In this document: in pieces, positions 55,339-64,000 of the stretch
How positions within the stretch are numbered: position 1 is the first letter of the stretch
Layout: the number at the start of each line of letters is the position of its first letter
Assembly (NCBI RefSeq): GCF_003347495.1
Contig: NZ_QCXY01000010.1
Coordinates: forward strand, 205,369-269,368
DNA from: Pleomorphovibrio marinus
GTDB lineage: Bacteria > Bacteroidota > Bacteroidia > Cytophagales > Cyclobacteriaceae
Direction of reading: 5' to 3'
Length of the DNA stretch: 64,000 nucleotides
Made by a program: the position numbers and the translations under genes
The notes under the pieces: generated by a model
Seen by the model: only the letters and a program-made list of their open reading frames with translations
Databases searched by the model: none
Told to the model about the DNA's origin: nothing

Positions 55339-56451
55339 TTAACCAGGATAAGTGTTGACTGAACGAATGACCTGTTCTATCTCCTCGTCATGTAAACTGG
55401 GTCTGCAGGGAATGCTGATGGTTTGTTGGTGAATTTCTTCTGTCACCGGAAGCACTTCTTCCTTGTAAGCCGCATAGGCAGGTTGCATATGAGGCGGGAT
55501 AGGGTAATGGATATGGGTACGAATTCCTTGTGTCAGGAGATGTTGTATGAGCTTTTCCCTGTTTGTCGTCATCAAGGTAAACAGATGCCAAACATGCGAC
55601 AACCGAAACTCCTCCGAGGGTCTGCTAGGCAAAATGATTTCGGGATGGTCGATTTGGTCTAGGTAATTTTCCGCGATTGTTCTTCTCCTTTCATTTCTCT
55701 GGTCTATCTCCTTTAACTTGATTGTAAGAAATGCTGCCTGCATCTCATCCATTCTGGAATTCTCACCCCTCCACTTATAATTTCCTGCCTCGGAGGAACC
55801 ATAGTTGCCCAGACTCCTTACAATTTCAGCTAATGCAGCATCATGGGTACCCACTGCTCCTGCATCTCCCAAAGCACCTAGGTTTTTTGCAGGAAAGAAA
55901 CTGAAAGCCGATGCATCCCCCAATGTCCCGCTTCTTATGTCCCTCCAAAGTGCCCCGAAGGCCTGGGCATTGTCCTCCAAAATTTTAAGCCCGTGATCAT
56001 CTGCCAATTGCTTCCACCGCCCATCCCAACATATTCTTCCGTAGAGATGTACCAAAATAATGGCCTTAGTCCTTTTTGTAATATGGGGAGTTACCGATTC
56101 GGGTGAAAGGTTAAAAGTGCCAAACTCCGGATCTACCAAGACAGGCTTCAAGCCATTGGCCGATACCGCAAGCAGGGTGGCAATGAAGGTATTTGAAGGT
56201 ACTATTACCTCATCCCCCGGTTTTAATATTCCCAGTTCCACATACCCCCTCAAGATAAGTTTCAGTGCATCCAGCCCGTTTCCGACCCCAATGACATGGG
56301 GAATCTGCTGAAAATCGGCAAGCTCCTGCTGAAAAGCCGCTACCCGGCTCCCAAAAAGGTACCTTCCACTCTGGATCACCTCTCTTGCCGCTGCGGCCAG
56401 GGAATCCAGGTAAGGTTCATTTTCCTTTTTTAAATCAAGAAATTCTATCAT
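55339..56451 (-). CDS. DegT/DnrJ/EryC1/StrS sugar aminotransferase
   Basis: A 370-residue PLP aminotransferase. GVGNGLDALKLILRGYVELG, PGDEVIVPSNTFIATLLAVS, ILVHLYGRICWD, LKILEDNAQAFGA and the PLP lysine in FSFFPAKNLGALGDAGAVGT are the family series. It probably aminates a dTDP- or UDP-keto-sugar, as FdtB/QdtB/WecE do; the exact sugar is not decidable. The frame extends to 56550, but the ATG at 56451 (MIEFLDLKKENEPY) is the family start. It pairs with the sugar transferase gene downstream. Confidence 0.92.
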   Translation of the reverse strand: MIEFLDLKKENEPYLDSLAAAAREVIQSGRYLFGSRVAAFQQELADFQQIPHVIGVGNGLDALKLILRGYVELGILKPGDEVIVPSNTFIATLLAVSANGLKPVLVDPEFGTFNLSPESVTPHITKRTKAIILVHLYGRICWDGRWKQLADDHGLKILEDNAQAFGALWRDIRSGTLGDASAFSFFPAKNLGALGDAGAVGTHDAALAEIVRSLGNYGSSEAGNYKWRGENSRMDEMQAAFLTIKLKEIDQRNERRRTIAENYLDQIDHPEIILPSRPSEEFRLSHVWHLFTLMTTNREKLIQHLLTQGIRTHIHYPIPPHMQPAYAAYKEEVLPVTEEIHQQTISIPCRPSLHDEEIEQVIRSVNTYPG

Positions 56452-56921
56452 CGAGATAATTCCCATATAACCCACATGGCTAAGATAAAATTTTTGTGGG
56501 CAAAGTTTCCTATATATTTTTTTAAAAGAATGAATTCGTGCATTACGCAAGCGACACTCAGAGTATTAAAAATTGGCATTTACAGAAAGGGAATGACATT
56601 GGGTTTCTCGCAGCCCTGCCCTGAGTTTTTTCAGGGGGGCGCAACGATTCCGCAACGCTCGCCCCGTGAAAAATCATTTATGGTTGACAGTCTTAAAAAT
56701 TAGCACTTTACTATTTAATTTTAAGTGCTTTGTCAATGGCAGAAATGCCCTCCGGATAGCTTTCGGGGCTGCGAGAATAACCCGAAGCGAATTCCCCAAT
56801 TTCCGATAATTACCAGAAGGGAGCAGGCTATCACCTATTCAACGAACAGGTAGCATCAACTGAAAAACAATTATAAACACAGGAATCACCAACCAATCCC
56901 TTGACAGAGAGCTTCGCATTC
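56452..56921. other. Intergenic stretch with palindromes, no gene seen
   Basis: A plus-strand frame of about 75 codons (56476-56703) has no family resemblance and is probably spurious. The stretch contains the hairpin CCCTGA-GTTTTT-TCAGGG at 56619-56636 and other GC-rich spots (56630-56670), like the palindromic repeats elsewhere in the window. By position it carries the promoter of the aminotransferase gene and the 3' flank of the propeller gene. Confidence 0.35.
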
Positions 56922-58700
56922 CTATTCCCGAAACCGTCCGATTAGTAATTTTTTTTCTGGTCTATCTATTCCAATAATATCCTGATTGATGGGGTCAATG
57001 GCAATTCCTTGGCCCCAAAAAGGTGCCGGAAAGGTAGCGACATACCGAAGGGTTTCACCAGATTCGGGGATTTTGACATAATGAAGTTCCCGATCATCAT
57101 GGCTTGTCACCAGGAAGCCATCTTTCCAAACCACACCACCGGAAATACTCATATGCCCGATTCTTTTTAACACCTCTCCGGGAAAAAGCCAGCGCTGCAT
57201 TTCGTTCCATTCCGGATCGAACTTTGCCAAGTAGGTTTTGTGGTTCTCTGAACGGTAATAAGCAAAAAGACAATACCAATACCCATTCCTTTCCACAACC
57301 CATGTCAAACTCCCCTCGGATTCCCCAAAGTCCTTGAAGATTTCCAATTCCATGGTATCAGGATTTAAAATTCGGATATCACTACTGTCCCGGGCAGCAG
57401 GGTAGTTGGAGTGGGCTAGCAGGACATTGCCTTGGTGAAGATATCCACTGTTCAGGTGCTTTGTCCCCTCTGCGGTCGAGCTCGTCACCAACTTCCCAGA
57501 GGCCCTTTCGTATTTCCCTATTTTGGAATTGTCTATAGCAAAATAATGTCCCTCTGTGGCCACAGCTGCCTGCCTGGCCTCAGGAGCCTCAAAGGAATTC
57601 TTCAGTTCCCATTTGCTGCTAAAAGGGAGGCTAACCTCTTCTAAACTTTCCCACTCCTCAAATGACCTGAACAGGTTTATTTTACTCCCCTTCTCCGCTT
57701 GGTAGGGAGAGGCCAGCAAGCCTAGCTTTCCTTCCTGGAAAAACATACCTGCACCTGCCTTAAAATCAGCCCCTTCTTCACAATGGAAGTTTCTACTTGC
57801 AATTTTAACCAGTTCTACCTTCTTCCCTTGGGTATGTTCCAGGGGCTTTGATCCACCGGAAGCATTGCTAGCGGTTATAGAAAAGGTAACTTTCGATAAT
57901 TCATCCTCTGTGAACTGAAGCCCAAACAAGTCGGCAACGTGAAAGCCCTCTTCATCTCTGGCCAATCCTACTAAATACAAGCTCTCCTTTTCCGAAAACA
58001 AATTCACATTTTGATAGGACAACCATTCGTAGTTCCCTCTTTCTACGGAGGAGAAAGTTCCCTTAAAATAAAATTCGCCTTGATTTTTATAAAATGCTCT
58101 GGCATCACAGGCGTAAAAATCGATTTCCTTCGCATCCCAATTCCCTACTGCCAACAGGATCTCGTTCTTAAATTCAACTATGCCCACTGCACCTGCTGTT
58201 ACCCTTTCTTTCTCTCCTGCCCTGTATATGGTATATATAGGATTTTCCCAGGGTTCTGCGGAAGCAAGATCGTAAATAAGGATTTTTGATTTATCCCTCA
58301 GGTGGTTATCCTCAATGCCAATTGCCAAATAATGGTTGAAAATTTGAAAGCCCCCTGCGTGCCTGTAGGGGTTCACCATCAAGGTGTCTGTAGTAAGTTT
58401 CTGGATATGGTTGGGTTGGATTTCACCTTTTAGAAGATAGGCTATCTGGTCTGAACTTCCAGATAAGTATACCATGGGATTTCCATTACTATTGTAATAC
58501 TGGATCCCCTGTAGGTGCCCTCCTTCATTTAAAGCAATGGCTTCGCCCTTTATGGACAACGAAATTGGTGTTTTCGGGAGAGAAAGAAACTTTCTTTCCA
58601 AAGATAACTCCACATTGCTGTCCACTTTTTGGGCAAAACTGACAACAGCAAAAAAGACAAAAAATAGTAGCAGAATAGTTTTAGGTATTTTCATTGACAT
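56922..58700 (-). CDS. Secreted propeller-like protein of unknown function
   Basis: A 592-residue protein with a clean signal peptide (TILLLFFVFFAVVSFAQ). The rest is rich in beta strands ending in G-x-x-[L/V] turns, for example HYLAIGIEDNHLRDKSKILI, VEFKNEILLAVGNWDA and GGVVWKDGFLVTSHDDRELH, suggesting two beta-propeller-like halves. The second half (from about 390, RQAAVATEGHYFAIDNSKIG) looks like a separate blade set. No enzymatic motif is visible. There are two ATGs, at 58700 and 58694. It stands alone on the minus strand, divergent from the Rieske operon. Confidence 0.65.
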   Translation of the reverse strand: MSMKIPKTILLLFFVFFAVVSFAQKVDSNVELSLERKFLSLPKTPISLSIKGEAIALNEGGHLQGIQYYNSNGNPMVYLSGSSDQIAYLLKGEIQPNHIQKLTTDTLMVNPYRHAGGFQIFNHYLAIGIEDNHLRDKSKILIYDLASAEPWENPIYTIYRAGEKERVTAGAVGIVEFKNEILLAVGNWDAKEIDFYACDARAFYKNQGEFYFKGTFSSVERGNYEWLSYQNVNLFSEKESLYLVGLARDEEGFHVADLFGLQFTEDELSKVTFSITASNASGGSKPLEHTQGKKVELVKIASRNFHCEEGADFKAGAGMFFQEGKLGLLASPYQAEKGSKINLFRSFEEWESLEEVSLPFSSKWELKNSFEAPEARQAAVATEGHYFAIDNSKIGKYERASGKLVTSSTAEGTKHLNSGYLHQGNVLLAHSNYPAARDSSDIRILNPDTMELEIFKDFGESEGSLTWVVERNGYWYCLFAYYRSENHKTYLAKFDPEWNEMQRWLFPGEVLKRIGHMSISGGVVWKDGFLVTSHDDRELHYVKIPESGETLRYVATFPAPFWGQGIAIDPINQDIIGIDRPEKKLLIGRFRE

Positions 58701-58986
58701 GGTTCAATTTGGAGCAATAGGTACAGAATCTCGATTGATTTTCCCAATAATTTTATGTTATGGTCATTGGCCAATATTACGCAATTTTAGAGATTCCCCT
58801 TAGAATGGTTTTAAATAAACTAAAATTCCCCGTTCTTTTCCTTGATAGCTTCACTTATTGAATCACAGGGTTTTAATTGATGTATCTATTTTTTACATTT
58901 AAGTAATCATCAGTAATGAAATTTTAGAATAACTCCAGCTTACCGAATAAATATTAATCAACTGTAACTTTAACCCTTTTAAAATT

Positions 58987-59466
58987 ATGAGAAACTCTAC
59001 AATTATTAAAACAGGTAAATTGAACGAAGAACGTCGGGACTTCATTAAAAAATCTGGTGCACTCACCGTGATGTCAATTGCAGGAGTGAGTTTTTTCACC
59101 AGTTGTTCCAGTGATGATGATACCGAGCCGACTCCTACTGAAGCAATAGTAATCACTGAGGAAAGTGTTCGCATAGATTTGGACCAAGTGGCGGATTTAA
59201 ATGCAGCAGGAGGTTGGATACTTCTTACAGATGTCAGGATGCTGGTTGTCAATACAGGAAGCAACAGTTTTAATGCCTTAACCTCGGTCTGCACCCATGA
59301 AGGTTGTGACCGGGATTGGTCTTTCGCCAACGATGTGTTCACCTGTGCCTGTCATGGTTCCAGGTTTAATTCGGATGGTTCGGTAGTTACTGGCCCAGCC
59401 ACACAGCCCCTGAGACAATATGACTCTGCAATGGAGCAAAACATACTAATAATCGACCGAACATGA
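58987..59466 (+). CDS. Rieske [2Fe-2S] protein (secreted, Tat-type)
   Basis: A 159-residue protein. A twin-arginine N-terminus (NEERRDFIKKSGALTVMSIA) leads to a lipobox-like FFTSC40. The Rieske cluster ligands are C102 and H104 in CTHEGC and C120 and H123 in CACHGSRF; C107 and C122 can form the disulfide seen in bc1-type Rieske proteins. The domain ends with the G-P-A-T-Q-P-L-R turn. It is an exported high-potential electron carrier. The next gene starts inside its stop (ATGA), so the two are translationally coupled. Its redox partner is unknown. Confidence 0.93.
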   Translation: MRNSTIIKTGKLNEERRDFIKKSGALTVMSIAGVSFFTSCSSDDDTEPTPTEAIVITEESVRIDLDQVADLNAAGGWILLTDVRMLVVNTGSNSFNALTSVCTHEGCDRDWSFANDVFTCACHGSRFNSDGSVVTGPATQPLRQYDSAMEQNILIIDRT

Positions 59467-60011
59467 TTGGCTATAGATGGGTGTTGTTCATTGCTCTTTT
59501 GGTCTCATTTGGCTTGAATGCAAACGCCCAAACTTTCAAAACAGAAAATGGCCAAGCAGAATTCCTATCCAAAGCCTCCCTATTGGAATTTACAGGAGAG
59601 TCCGACCAATTACAGGGTTTGATTGACTTGGATAAAAACCTCTTGGACTTTTACCTGGACCTCAATACGCTAAAAACAGGTGTTGGTTTAAGGGACAGGC
59701 ACATGAGAGACAACTATTTAGAAACCAAAAAATTTCCCTTTGCTGAATTTACTGGGGAGATAGAGGAAGGCACGGAAATCCCTGTTGGCCAAACCAAAAA
59801 TGTGACCGCCAAGGGAAAATTCAAAATTCACGGAGTGGAAAGAGAAATAGTAGTTCCAGGCACATTAAAAAGAAATTCTGCCAACGAAATGGTTTTGGAT
59901 GCCTCATTCAAAGTGTTACTTGAAGATTATGACATAGAAATACCAAGGGTAGTCTTCTATGAATTGGCAGAAGAACAAGAAGTAACCATTCATGCAACCT
60001 TAAGGAGATAA
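59463..60011 (+). CDS. YceI family periplasmic lipid-binding-like protein
   Basis: A 182-residue protein. Signal peptide (WVLFIALLVSFGLNANAQ), then the YceI lipocalin-like barrel: GESDQLQGLIDLDKNLLDFY, GVGLRDRHMRDNYLETKKFP and AKGKFKIHGVEREIVVPGTL. YceI proteins bind polyisoprenoids in the periplasm. The ATG overlaps the Rieske stop by four bases and the DUF5777 gene follows after 3 bp, so this is a tight three-gene operon. A quinone or isoprenoid link to the Rieske protein is tempting but not shown. Confidence 0.92.
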   Translation: MIGYRWVLFIALLVSFGLNANAQTFKTENGQAEFLSKASLLEFTGESDQLQGLIDLDKNLLDFYLDLNTLKTGVGLRDRHMRDNYLETKKFPFAEFTGEIEEGTEIPVGQTKNVTAKGKFKIHGVEREIVVPGTLKRNSANEMVLDASFKVLLEDYDIEIPRVVFYELAEEQEVTIHATLRR

Positions 60012-60014
60012 AAT

Positions 60015-60899
60015 ATGAACCCAAAATTCTTTCTAAAATCCCTCATTTTAACTGCTGTATTGGTTTCAGCCTTTTCGGATTTTGTTTTTGCACAGTTGGA
60101 ACGTAGGTTGGCCAGTGAAACACAAGAAGTGGAGCTAATCTTTCATGCCCCCAGACACCTCAACCTGCTTACGGTAGAACCTTTGGATGAAGGGACACTT
60201 CACTTCGCCATTATGCACACCTTTGGCACCATAGACAGCGGTATTCGCAATCTATATGGAATCGATAATGGGGCCAATATCCAGTTTAGCTTTGAATATG
60301 CATTTTCCAATAAATTCTCTTTGGGTGCTGCTCGCTCCAGCCGGGACAAGTTTTACAACCTTTTCGGCCGGTACCATATCCTGAAGCAGACCCAAGATGA
60401 TAAAATGCCTTTCTCTCTCTCTTTTATGGGTGCGGCGGGAATAAATACCAATGATTATGGGTTTTTGATGGAAAATGCCCCAAGTGCCAGTGAACGTAGC
60501 AGCTTTGCCGCCCAATTGATGGTCGGCAGGAAATTCACCGATCGAATAAGTTTTCAACTTAGTCCTACTATGGCTTACTTCGTTGATCCGAGGCCTGAAT
60601 ATTTTATTCAAGGCTCCCAAAACCTCTACTTGGCACTAGGATTCAGTGGTAAGTTCAAAATCACAGGAAAAACTTCTCTCACTGCGCAGTATATTCCAAA
60701 TCTCAACAACGACTTGAGAAGCAACTTGGGCTTTGGCGTGGACGTTGAGGCTGGTGGCCACGTATTTCAGATGTATTTCGTGACCTCCCCATACCTCAAT
60801 GAACAATACCTGCTTGCAGGAGGAAATGGGGTTCCCGGTGAAGAATTCAGATTGGGATTTAACGTGAACCGGGTCTTTGCGACCGGTAAGCGCCGGTAG
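60015..60899 (+). CDS. DUF5777-type outer-membrane beta-barrel protein
   Basis: A 294-residue protein with a signal peptide (LILTAVLVSAFSDFVFAQ). DUF5777-like features are VELIFHAPRHLNLLTVEPL, FAIMHTFGTIDSGIRNLYGI, then many amphipathic strands (NIQFSFEYAFSNKFSLGA, FQLSPTMAYFVDPRPEYF). The C-terminus FRLGFNVNRVF closes with an aromatic residue. It is predicted to sit in the outer membrane; no activity is known. Third gene of the Rieske operon, 3 bp after yceI. Confidence 0.88.
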   Translation: MNPKFFLKSLILTAVLVSAFSDFVFAQLERRLASETQEVELIFHAPRHLNLLTVEPLDEGTLHFAIMHTFGTIDSGIRNLYGIDNGANIQFSFEYAFSNKFSLGAARSSRDKFYNLFGRYHILKQTQDDKMPFSLSFMGAAGINTNDYGFLMENAPSASERSSFAAQLMVGRKFTDRISFQLSPTMAYFVDPRPEYFIQGSQNLYLALGFSGKFKITGKTSLTAQYIPNLNNDLRSNLGFGVDVEAGGHVFQMYFVTSPYLNEQYLLAGGNGVPGEEFRLGFNVNRVFATGKRR

Positions 60900-61651
60900 T
60901 TTGGCATTACACTCCTTCTGCATTGACCCTAAAATCCCTGCTGTTAACAAAAGTCCCGCAAATACGAACTGAACATTTGTGCTCAAAAAAAGGAAGAAAC
61001 GGTTCCTAAAGCTGCTCTACCAAAGTCAAAAACCCTAGGCAGTATGTGAAAAGAAAAGTATAAGGTCCTCCCCTTTTCCTTTAGGGGTGGCCTTGGCAGT
61101 AGCGTCATTGAAAATAATACTAGCCACCATTGGCTTTGCTAAAAAGGGCAAGAGCCACCAGGACCTTCAACCCTATGGCTAAGGCTTGGATTAGGGCAGG
61201 AACCACCCAAAACCATTTTCGAAGTAGGTAGAATTTGATTTTGGCAGAATCTAAAAGTTGAGGTCAAAGGGAGCCTGCATCTTTTAGGGGCACAAAAGCA
61301 CCTGCAAAGGCTTTGGTGCGCCCAAGGCAGAGGGGGGACCAAGGCAAGCAGGTCCTTGGGAATACCAACTACTCGACCGGCATGGAGAGTGCATACTACC
61401 CACACTCTTCATTAATTTACCCGGTGTTTATACCAAATATTTCACCGAAATGGCATACAGGTTCTTTTTTTCCTCATCCCTGATCCATTCGGAGGTTCTA
61501 CCTACAATATCCTTGCGGTCGGAGAGGTCTTTTGGCTGCTTGTTGACATAAATTATGGATTTACATAATATACCTGCTAGTGTACAGATTTATGGATTAA
61601 TGTTTGCGGCTTTTTAATTTCAACTGTTAATCTAAAAACAAGTAAAAAAGC
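60900..61651. other. 752 bp without an intact gene
   Basis: No supported gene. A minus-strand frame of 88 codons (61139-61405) has odd Cys/Pro/His composition and no family look, so it is taken as spurious. At 61428-61560 the minus strand reads a short protein-like tail, YVNKQPKDLSDRKDIVGRTS then EWIRDEEKKNLYAISVKYLV, ending in TAA. It has no start or upstream domain and may be the 3' scrap of a lost gene. The last 50 bp before 61652 presumably hold the flavoprotein promoter. Confidence 0.35.
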
Positions 61652-62323
61652 ATGGCAACCTTCAAGTTAAAAATTTTAGATAAAAAACAAGTAACTCATG
61701 ACACCTATTGCTTTACTGTGGAAAAACCCAAAGGTTATACCTTTGTTCCAGGCCAAGCTACTGAATTAAGTTTACTAAAAGAAGGGTGGGAAAATGAAAA
61801 AAGGCCTTTCACTTTTTCCAACCTCCCAGAAGAGGAAAATTTAGAGTTTACCATAAAAACCTACAATGACCACGAGGGAGTCACCAAGCAACTCGGGAAT
61901 TGTCAGGTAGGGGATTTGGTTGAAATCGGAGATTCTTGGGGAGCTATTTCCTATAAAGGTGAGGGTGTTTTTATCGCTGGTGGTGCAGGGGTCACTCCCT
62001 TCATTTCCATTTTTAGGATGCTAAGAAAAGAAAACAAGATTGGTAACAACCAATTGATATTCGCTAATAAAACCAATAAGGACATTATCCTCTTCGATGA
62101 ACTCAAAACCATTTTGGGACATAAATTTCATAATATTATAGCAGAGCAAGAGGACACTGCATACGATAAAGGCCGGATAGGCAAAACCTATTTGGATTCA
62201 AAAATCAAAGATTTCAAAAACCAGCACTTTTACCTTTGCGGCCCTGAGGGCTTTATGGAAGCAGTAGAAGGGGCACTGCAGGAGCTTGGAGCTGATCCAG
62301 ATGCTTTGGTTTTTGAACAATAA
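61652..62323 (+). CDS. Ferredoxin-NADP reductase-like flavoprotein
   Basis: A protein of 223 residues. The FAD domain has KRPFTFSNLPEEEN (R-P-F-T-x-S FAD-binding motif) and HEGVTKQLG. The NAD(P) domain has VFIAGGAGVTPFISIFRML and HFYLCGPEGFMEAV near the C-terminus, which ends FEQ. There is no [2Fe-2S] domain, so it is a minimal FNR-type oxidoreductase passing electrons between NAD(P)H and an unknown small partner. It is probably cytoplasmic and monocistronic. Confidence 0.88.
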   Translation: MATFKLKILDKKQVTHDTYCFTVEKPKGYTFVPGQATELSLLKEGWENEKRPFTFSNLPEEENLEFTIKTYNDHEGVTKQLGNCQVGDLVEIGDSWGAISYKGEGVFIAGGAGVTPFISIFRMLRKENKIGNNQLIFANKTNKDIILFDELKTILGHKFHNIIAEQEDTAYDKGRIGKTYLDSKIKDFKNQHFYLCGPEGFMEAVEGALQELGADPDALVFEQ

Positions 62324-62415
62324 ACTAGTTAAAATTTTGGTTTACCTTCATTTCATTCTAAGGTTCTATTGATTTTTTACTATTTAATTCCTTTTTTGCA
62401 TAGGAAATAAATAGT

Positions 62416-63897
62416 GTGAATGGGATGGAAAAATCAGTTGGCCTGGCCTTACTCTTGGCTTTGATCAGTCATTTATTAATAGCCCAGGCAGTTTCATCGA
62501 ATGAGATAGCCTGGTCTGCACATTTCCCCAACCTTGGAACTTTTTCATCTCCCAGGGTTGCGGATTTAAACCAGGATGGAGTTGGGGATATCATATTAGG
62601 TATGGGAAGGCTGGAGTTTGAAGCCGCCGACACGGCCATTGTCGCACTCAATGGTAAAGATGGGAATGTGCTATGGAGGGTAGCCACAAACGATCAGATC
62701 TTCGGCTCAGCTTTACTTCATGATATCAATCAAGATGGCATTCCCGATGTGATTATTGGTGGAAGATCTGCAAACCTCCTGGCGATAGATGGTGCCACTG
62801 GCGCTTTGATTTGGGAATTTATCAAGGGAGATATGAAGGAGTTGGTGCAAAAAAAATGGTTCAACTTTTACAACCCTCAGCTCATTCCAGATCAAAATGG
62901 TGATGGATTAGACGATATAATAATTTCTAATGGAGGGGACGTGAATAAGCTCCCTTATGACGAAAACAGGCCTACAGGACACCTTTTGGTATTGGATATG
63001 GCCACTGGTGACATTATACAGGAGGCACCTATGCCTGACGGAAAGGAAACTTACCATTCTGTTTCAGTCTCTCCTAGAGGAGAAGGTTCCGACTTAAAGG
63101 TGGTTTTTGGAACTGGTGGAGAAACTGTTGGAGGAAACCTATACGTCTGCACCCTAAAAGAATTAATGGAGGGAAACCTTTCCTTTGCCACACTTCTTGC
63201 TAGTAGCCCGGATAAGGGTTTTATTGCACCCGCAGTATGGGCAGACATCAATAAGGATGGCATTGCCGATATTTTAGCCTGTAGTGTTGATGGAAATGTT
63301 TTAGCCTTCGATGGCCTGACTTTTAAGCGGCTTTGGAAGAAAAAAATCCCCGGAGCTGAGATATATGCTTCCTTTGGGGTTGGCAATTTCACCAGAAAGG
63401 CTGGTCCTGATTTTTTCGTTACTGCCAATAAAGGCATGTGGCCATTGTTTTCTCAGTCTTTTCAAATGATGTTTTCCGGCCCAAAAGGCAAAATCAAATA
63501 CGAGGACTATTTTGGGGAATTTCAGACCAGCTCCCCAGTTGCTTTTGACCTTGATGGTGATGGCATCGATGAGATTATCTTAAGTGTAAACTTGGTTGAT
63601 CTTATATCGGAAAACCAATGGTATCATACCAATACGATATCAGCGATAGATTTTAAGCGAAATAAGACCTACCGACTCTTTGATCCATTACCAGGGCATA
63701 ACAATTCGGCAACTCCCTGGATAGGTGACCTGGACGGAGATGGTTGGTTAGATGTTGTTTTTTGCCATAGCGACAATCCCAATAACACATTTAAGCTTGA
63801 CGGAATGAGGGTAAACCTCTTGAAAACCAAAATCCCGGCAGAAAATGCTCCGAAATGGGGAGCATATATGGGAAGTAGTTATGACGGAAGATATTGA
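62416..63897 (+). CDS. Secreted FG-GAP / PQQ-like beta-propeller protein
   Basis: A 493-residue protein. A GTG start at 62416 has AGGA ten bases upstream; the ATG at 62425 is the alternative. Signal peptide (LALLLALISHLLIAQ), then at least five FG-GAP/VCBS calcium loops such as VADLNQDGVGDIILG, DINQDGIPDVIIGG, DQNGDGLDDIIISN, DINKDGIADILAC and DLDGDGIDEIILS, mixed with PQQ-like turns (AIDGATGALIWEF). The loops match D-x-[D/N]-x-D-G Ca-binding spacing. It is predicted to be an extracellular or periplasmic propeller; the ligand is unknown. The final blade and stop are present. Confidence 0.88.
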   Translation: MNGMEKSVGLALLLALISHLLIAQAVSSNEIAWSAHFPNLGTFSSPRVADLNQDGVGDIILGMGRLEFEAADTAIVALNGKDGNVLWRVATNDQIFGSALLHDINQDGIPDVIIGGRSANLLAIDGATGALIWEFIKGDMKELVQKKWFNFYNPQLIPDQNGDGLDDIIISNGGDVNKLPYDENRPTGHLLVLDMATGDIIQEAPMPDGKETYHSVSVSPRGEGSDLKVVFGTGGETVGGNLYVCTLKELMEGNLSFATLLASSPDKGFIAPAVWADINKDGIADILACSVDGNVLAFDGLTFKRLWKKKIPGAEIYASFGVGNFTRKAGPDFFVTANKGMWPLFSQSFQMMFSGPKGKIKYEDYFGEFQTSSPVAFDLDGDGIDEIILSVNLVDLISENQWYHTNTISAIDFKRNKTYRLFDPLPGHNNSATPWIGDLDGDGWLDVVFCHSDNPNNTFKLDGMRVNLLKTKIPAENAPKWGAYMGSSYDGRY

Positions 63898-64000
63898 GGA
63901 CTGAGTAAGGTAAAACGACCTTTTTTGAGGGTATTTAAAAAGAATGCTAACTCCATTTCAAGAGTAAAACCCGTAAATTGGAGAGTTAAAGGAATTAGCA

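Noticed and set aside
56476..56703. A 75-codon plus-strand frame upstream of the aminotransferase
   Set aside because: It runs through GC palindromes, overlaps the aminotransferase 5' region and resembles no protein.
61139..61405. An 88-codon minus-strand frame after the Rieske operon
   Set aside because: Cys/Pro/Trp-rich composition, no family pattern and no start context.
1..64000. tRNA, rRNA or phage integrase/att sites around the glycosyltransferase cluster
   Set aside because: None could be recognised by eye on either strand, so no integrative element is claimed.

Overview
The window looks like chromosomal DNA of a Bacteroidota member, probably order Cytophagales and close to Cyclobacteriaceae. 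The reasons are family content: a Rieske protein followed by YceI and a DUF5777 barrel, planctomycete-type cytochrome (DUF1549/DUF1553) and DUF1501 proteins, a Wzc with a tyrosine-rich tail, DivIC and LytTR regulators, and low-to-moderate GC. This placement is inferred from protein families only; no rRNA or tRNA gene was seen.

Region 1 (1-16380, minus strand) is one long exopolysaccharide operon. Read 5' to 3' it encodes a Wza-like export lipoprotein, a Wzc-like co-polymerase/tyrosine kinase, a Wzm/Wzt ABC exporter, a hexapeptide acyltransferase, a GT8, four GT2, three complete GT4 glycosyltransferases, an O-antigen ligase/polymerase-like membrane protein, and the start of a fourth GT4 that runs off the left edge. 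Its 630 bp leader carries an exact GGCGGTAG (ops-like) octamer. A phosphoglycosyltransferase and a DegT sugar aminotransferase that could feed this pathway lie apart at 54.6-56.5 kb.

Region 2 (17-20.2 kb) has a ChaN-type secreted protein, a HEAT-like protein, a small lipoprotein and an Uma2-family nuclease-like protein. Region 3 (20.2-23.6 kb) is a graveyard: about 2 kb of REP-like GC-rich palindromic repeats in roughly 470 bp modules, a frameshifted IS200-type (HUH/Y1) transposase and a degraded DDE transposase.

Region 4 (23.6-36.4 kb, minus) is the most unusual part. It is a compact glycosyltransferase cluster with a GH2-like TIM barrel/GT2/membrane fusion, an MsbA-type ABC exporter, five paralogous GT-B-like proteins, a polysaccharide pyruvyl transferase-like protein and one GT4. 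The far side (36.8-37.5 kb) holds a fossil IS1595 transposase, a C-terminal scrap of a glycoside hydrolase, and an 83 bp direct copy of the same repeat found in region 3. The cluster is therefore bracketed by mobile-element debris and direct repeats.

Region 5 (37.5-51.7 kb) is ordinary chromosome: an amidohydrolase; a three-gene operon of secreted heme/DUF1501 proteins; a sulfur-amino-acid group (divIC, a barrel protein, serine acetyltransferase, cysteine synthase, and metZ behind a recognisable SAM riboswitch); DUF2805 divergent from a photolyase/cryptochrome; and a LytTR regulator divergent from a large PAS/GAF histidine kinase. Region 6 (51.9-64 kb) contains that kinase, the sugar-transferase/aminotransferase pair, a secreted propeller-like protein, the Rieske-YceI-DUF5777 operon, an FNR-like flavoprotein and a secreted FG-GAP/PQQ-like propeller.

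All family calls come from reading motifs by eye; no database search was run.
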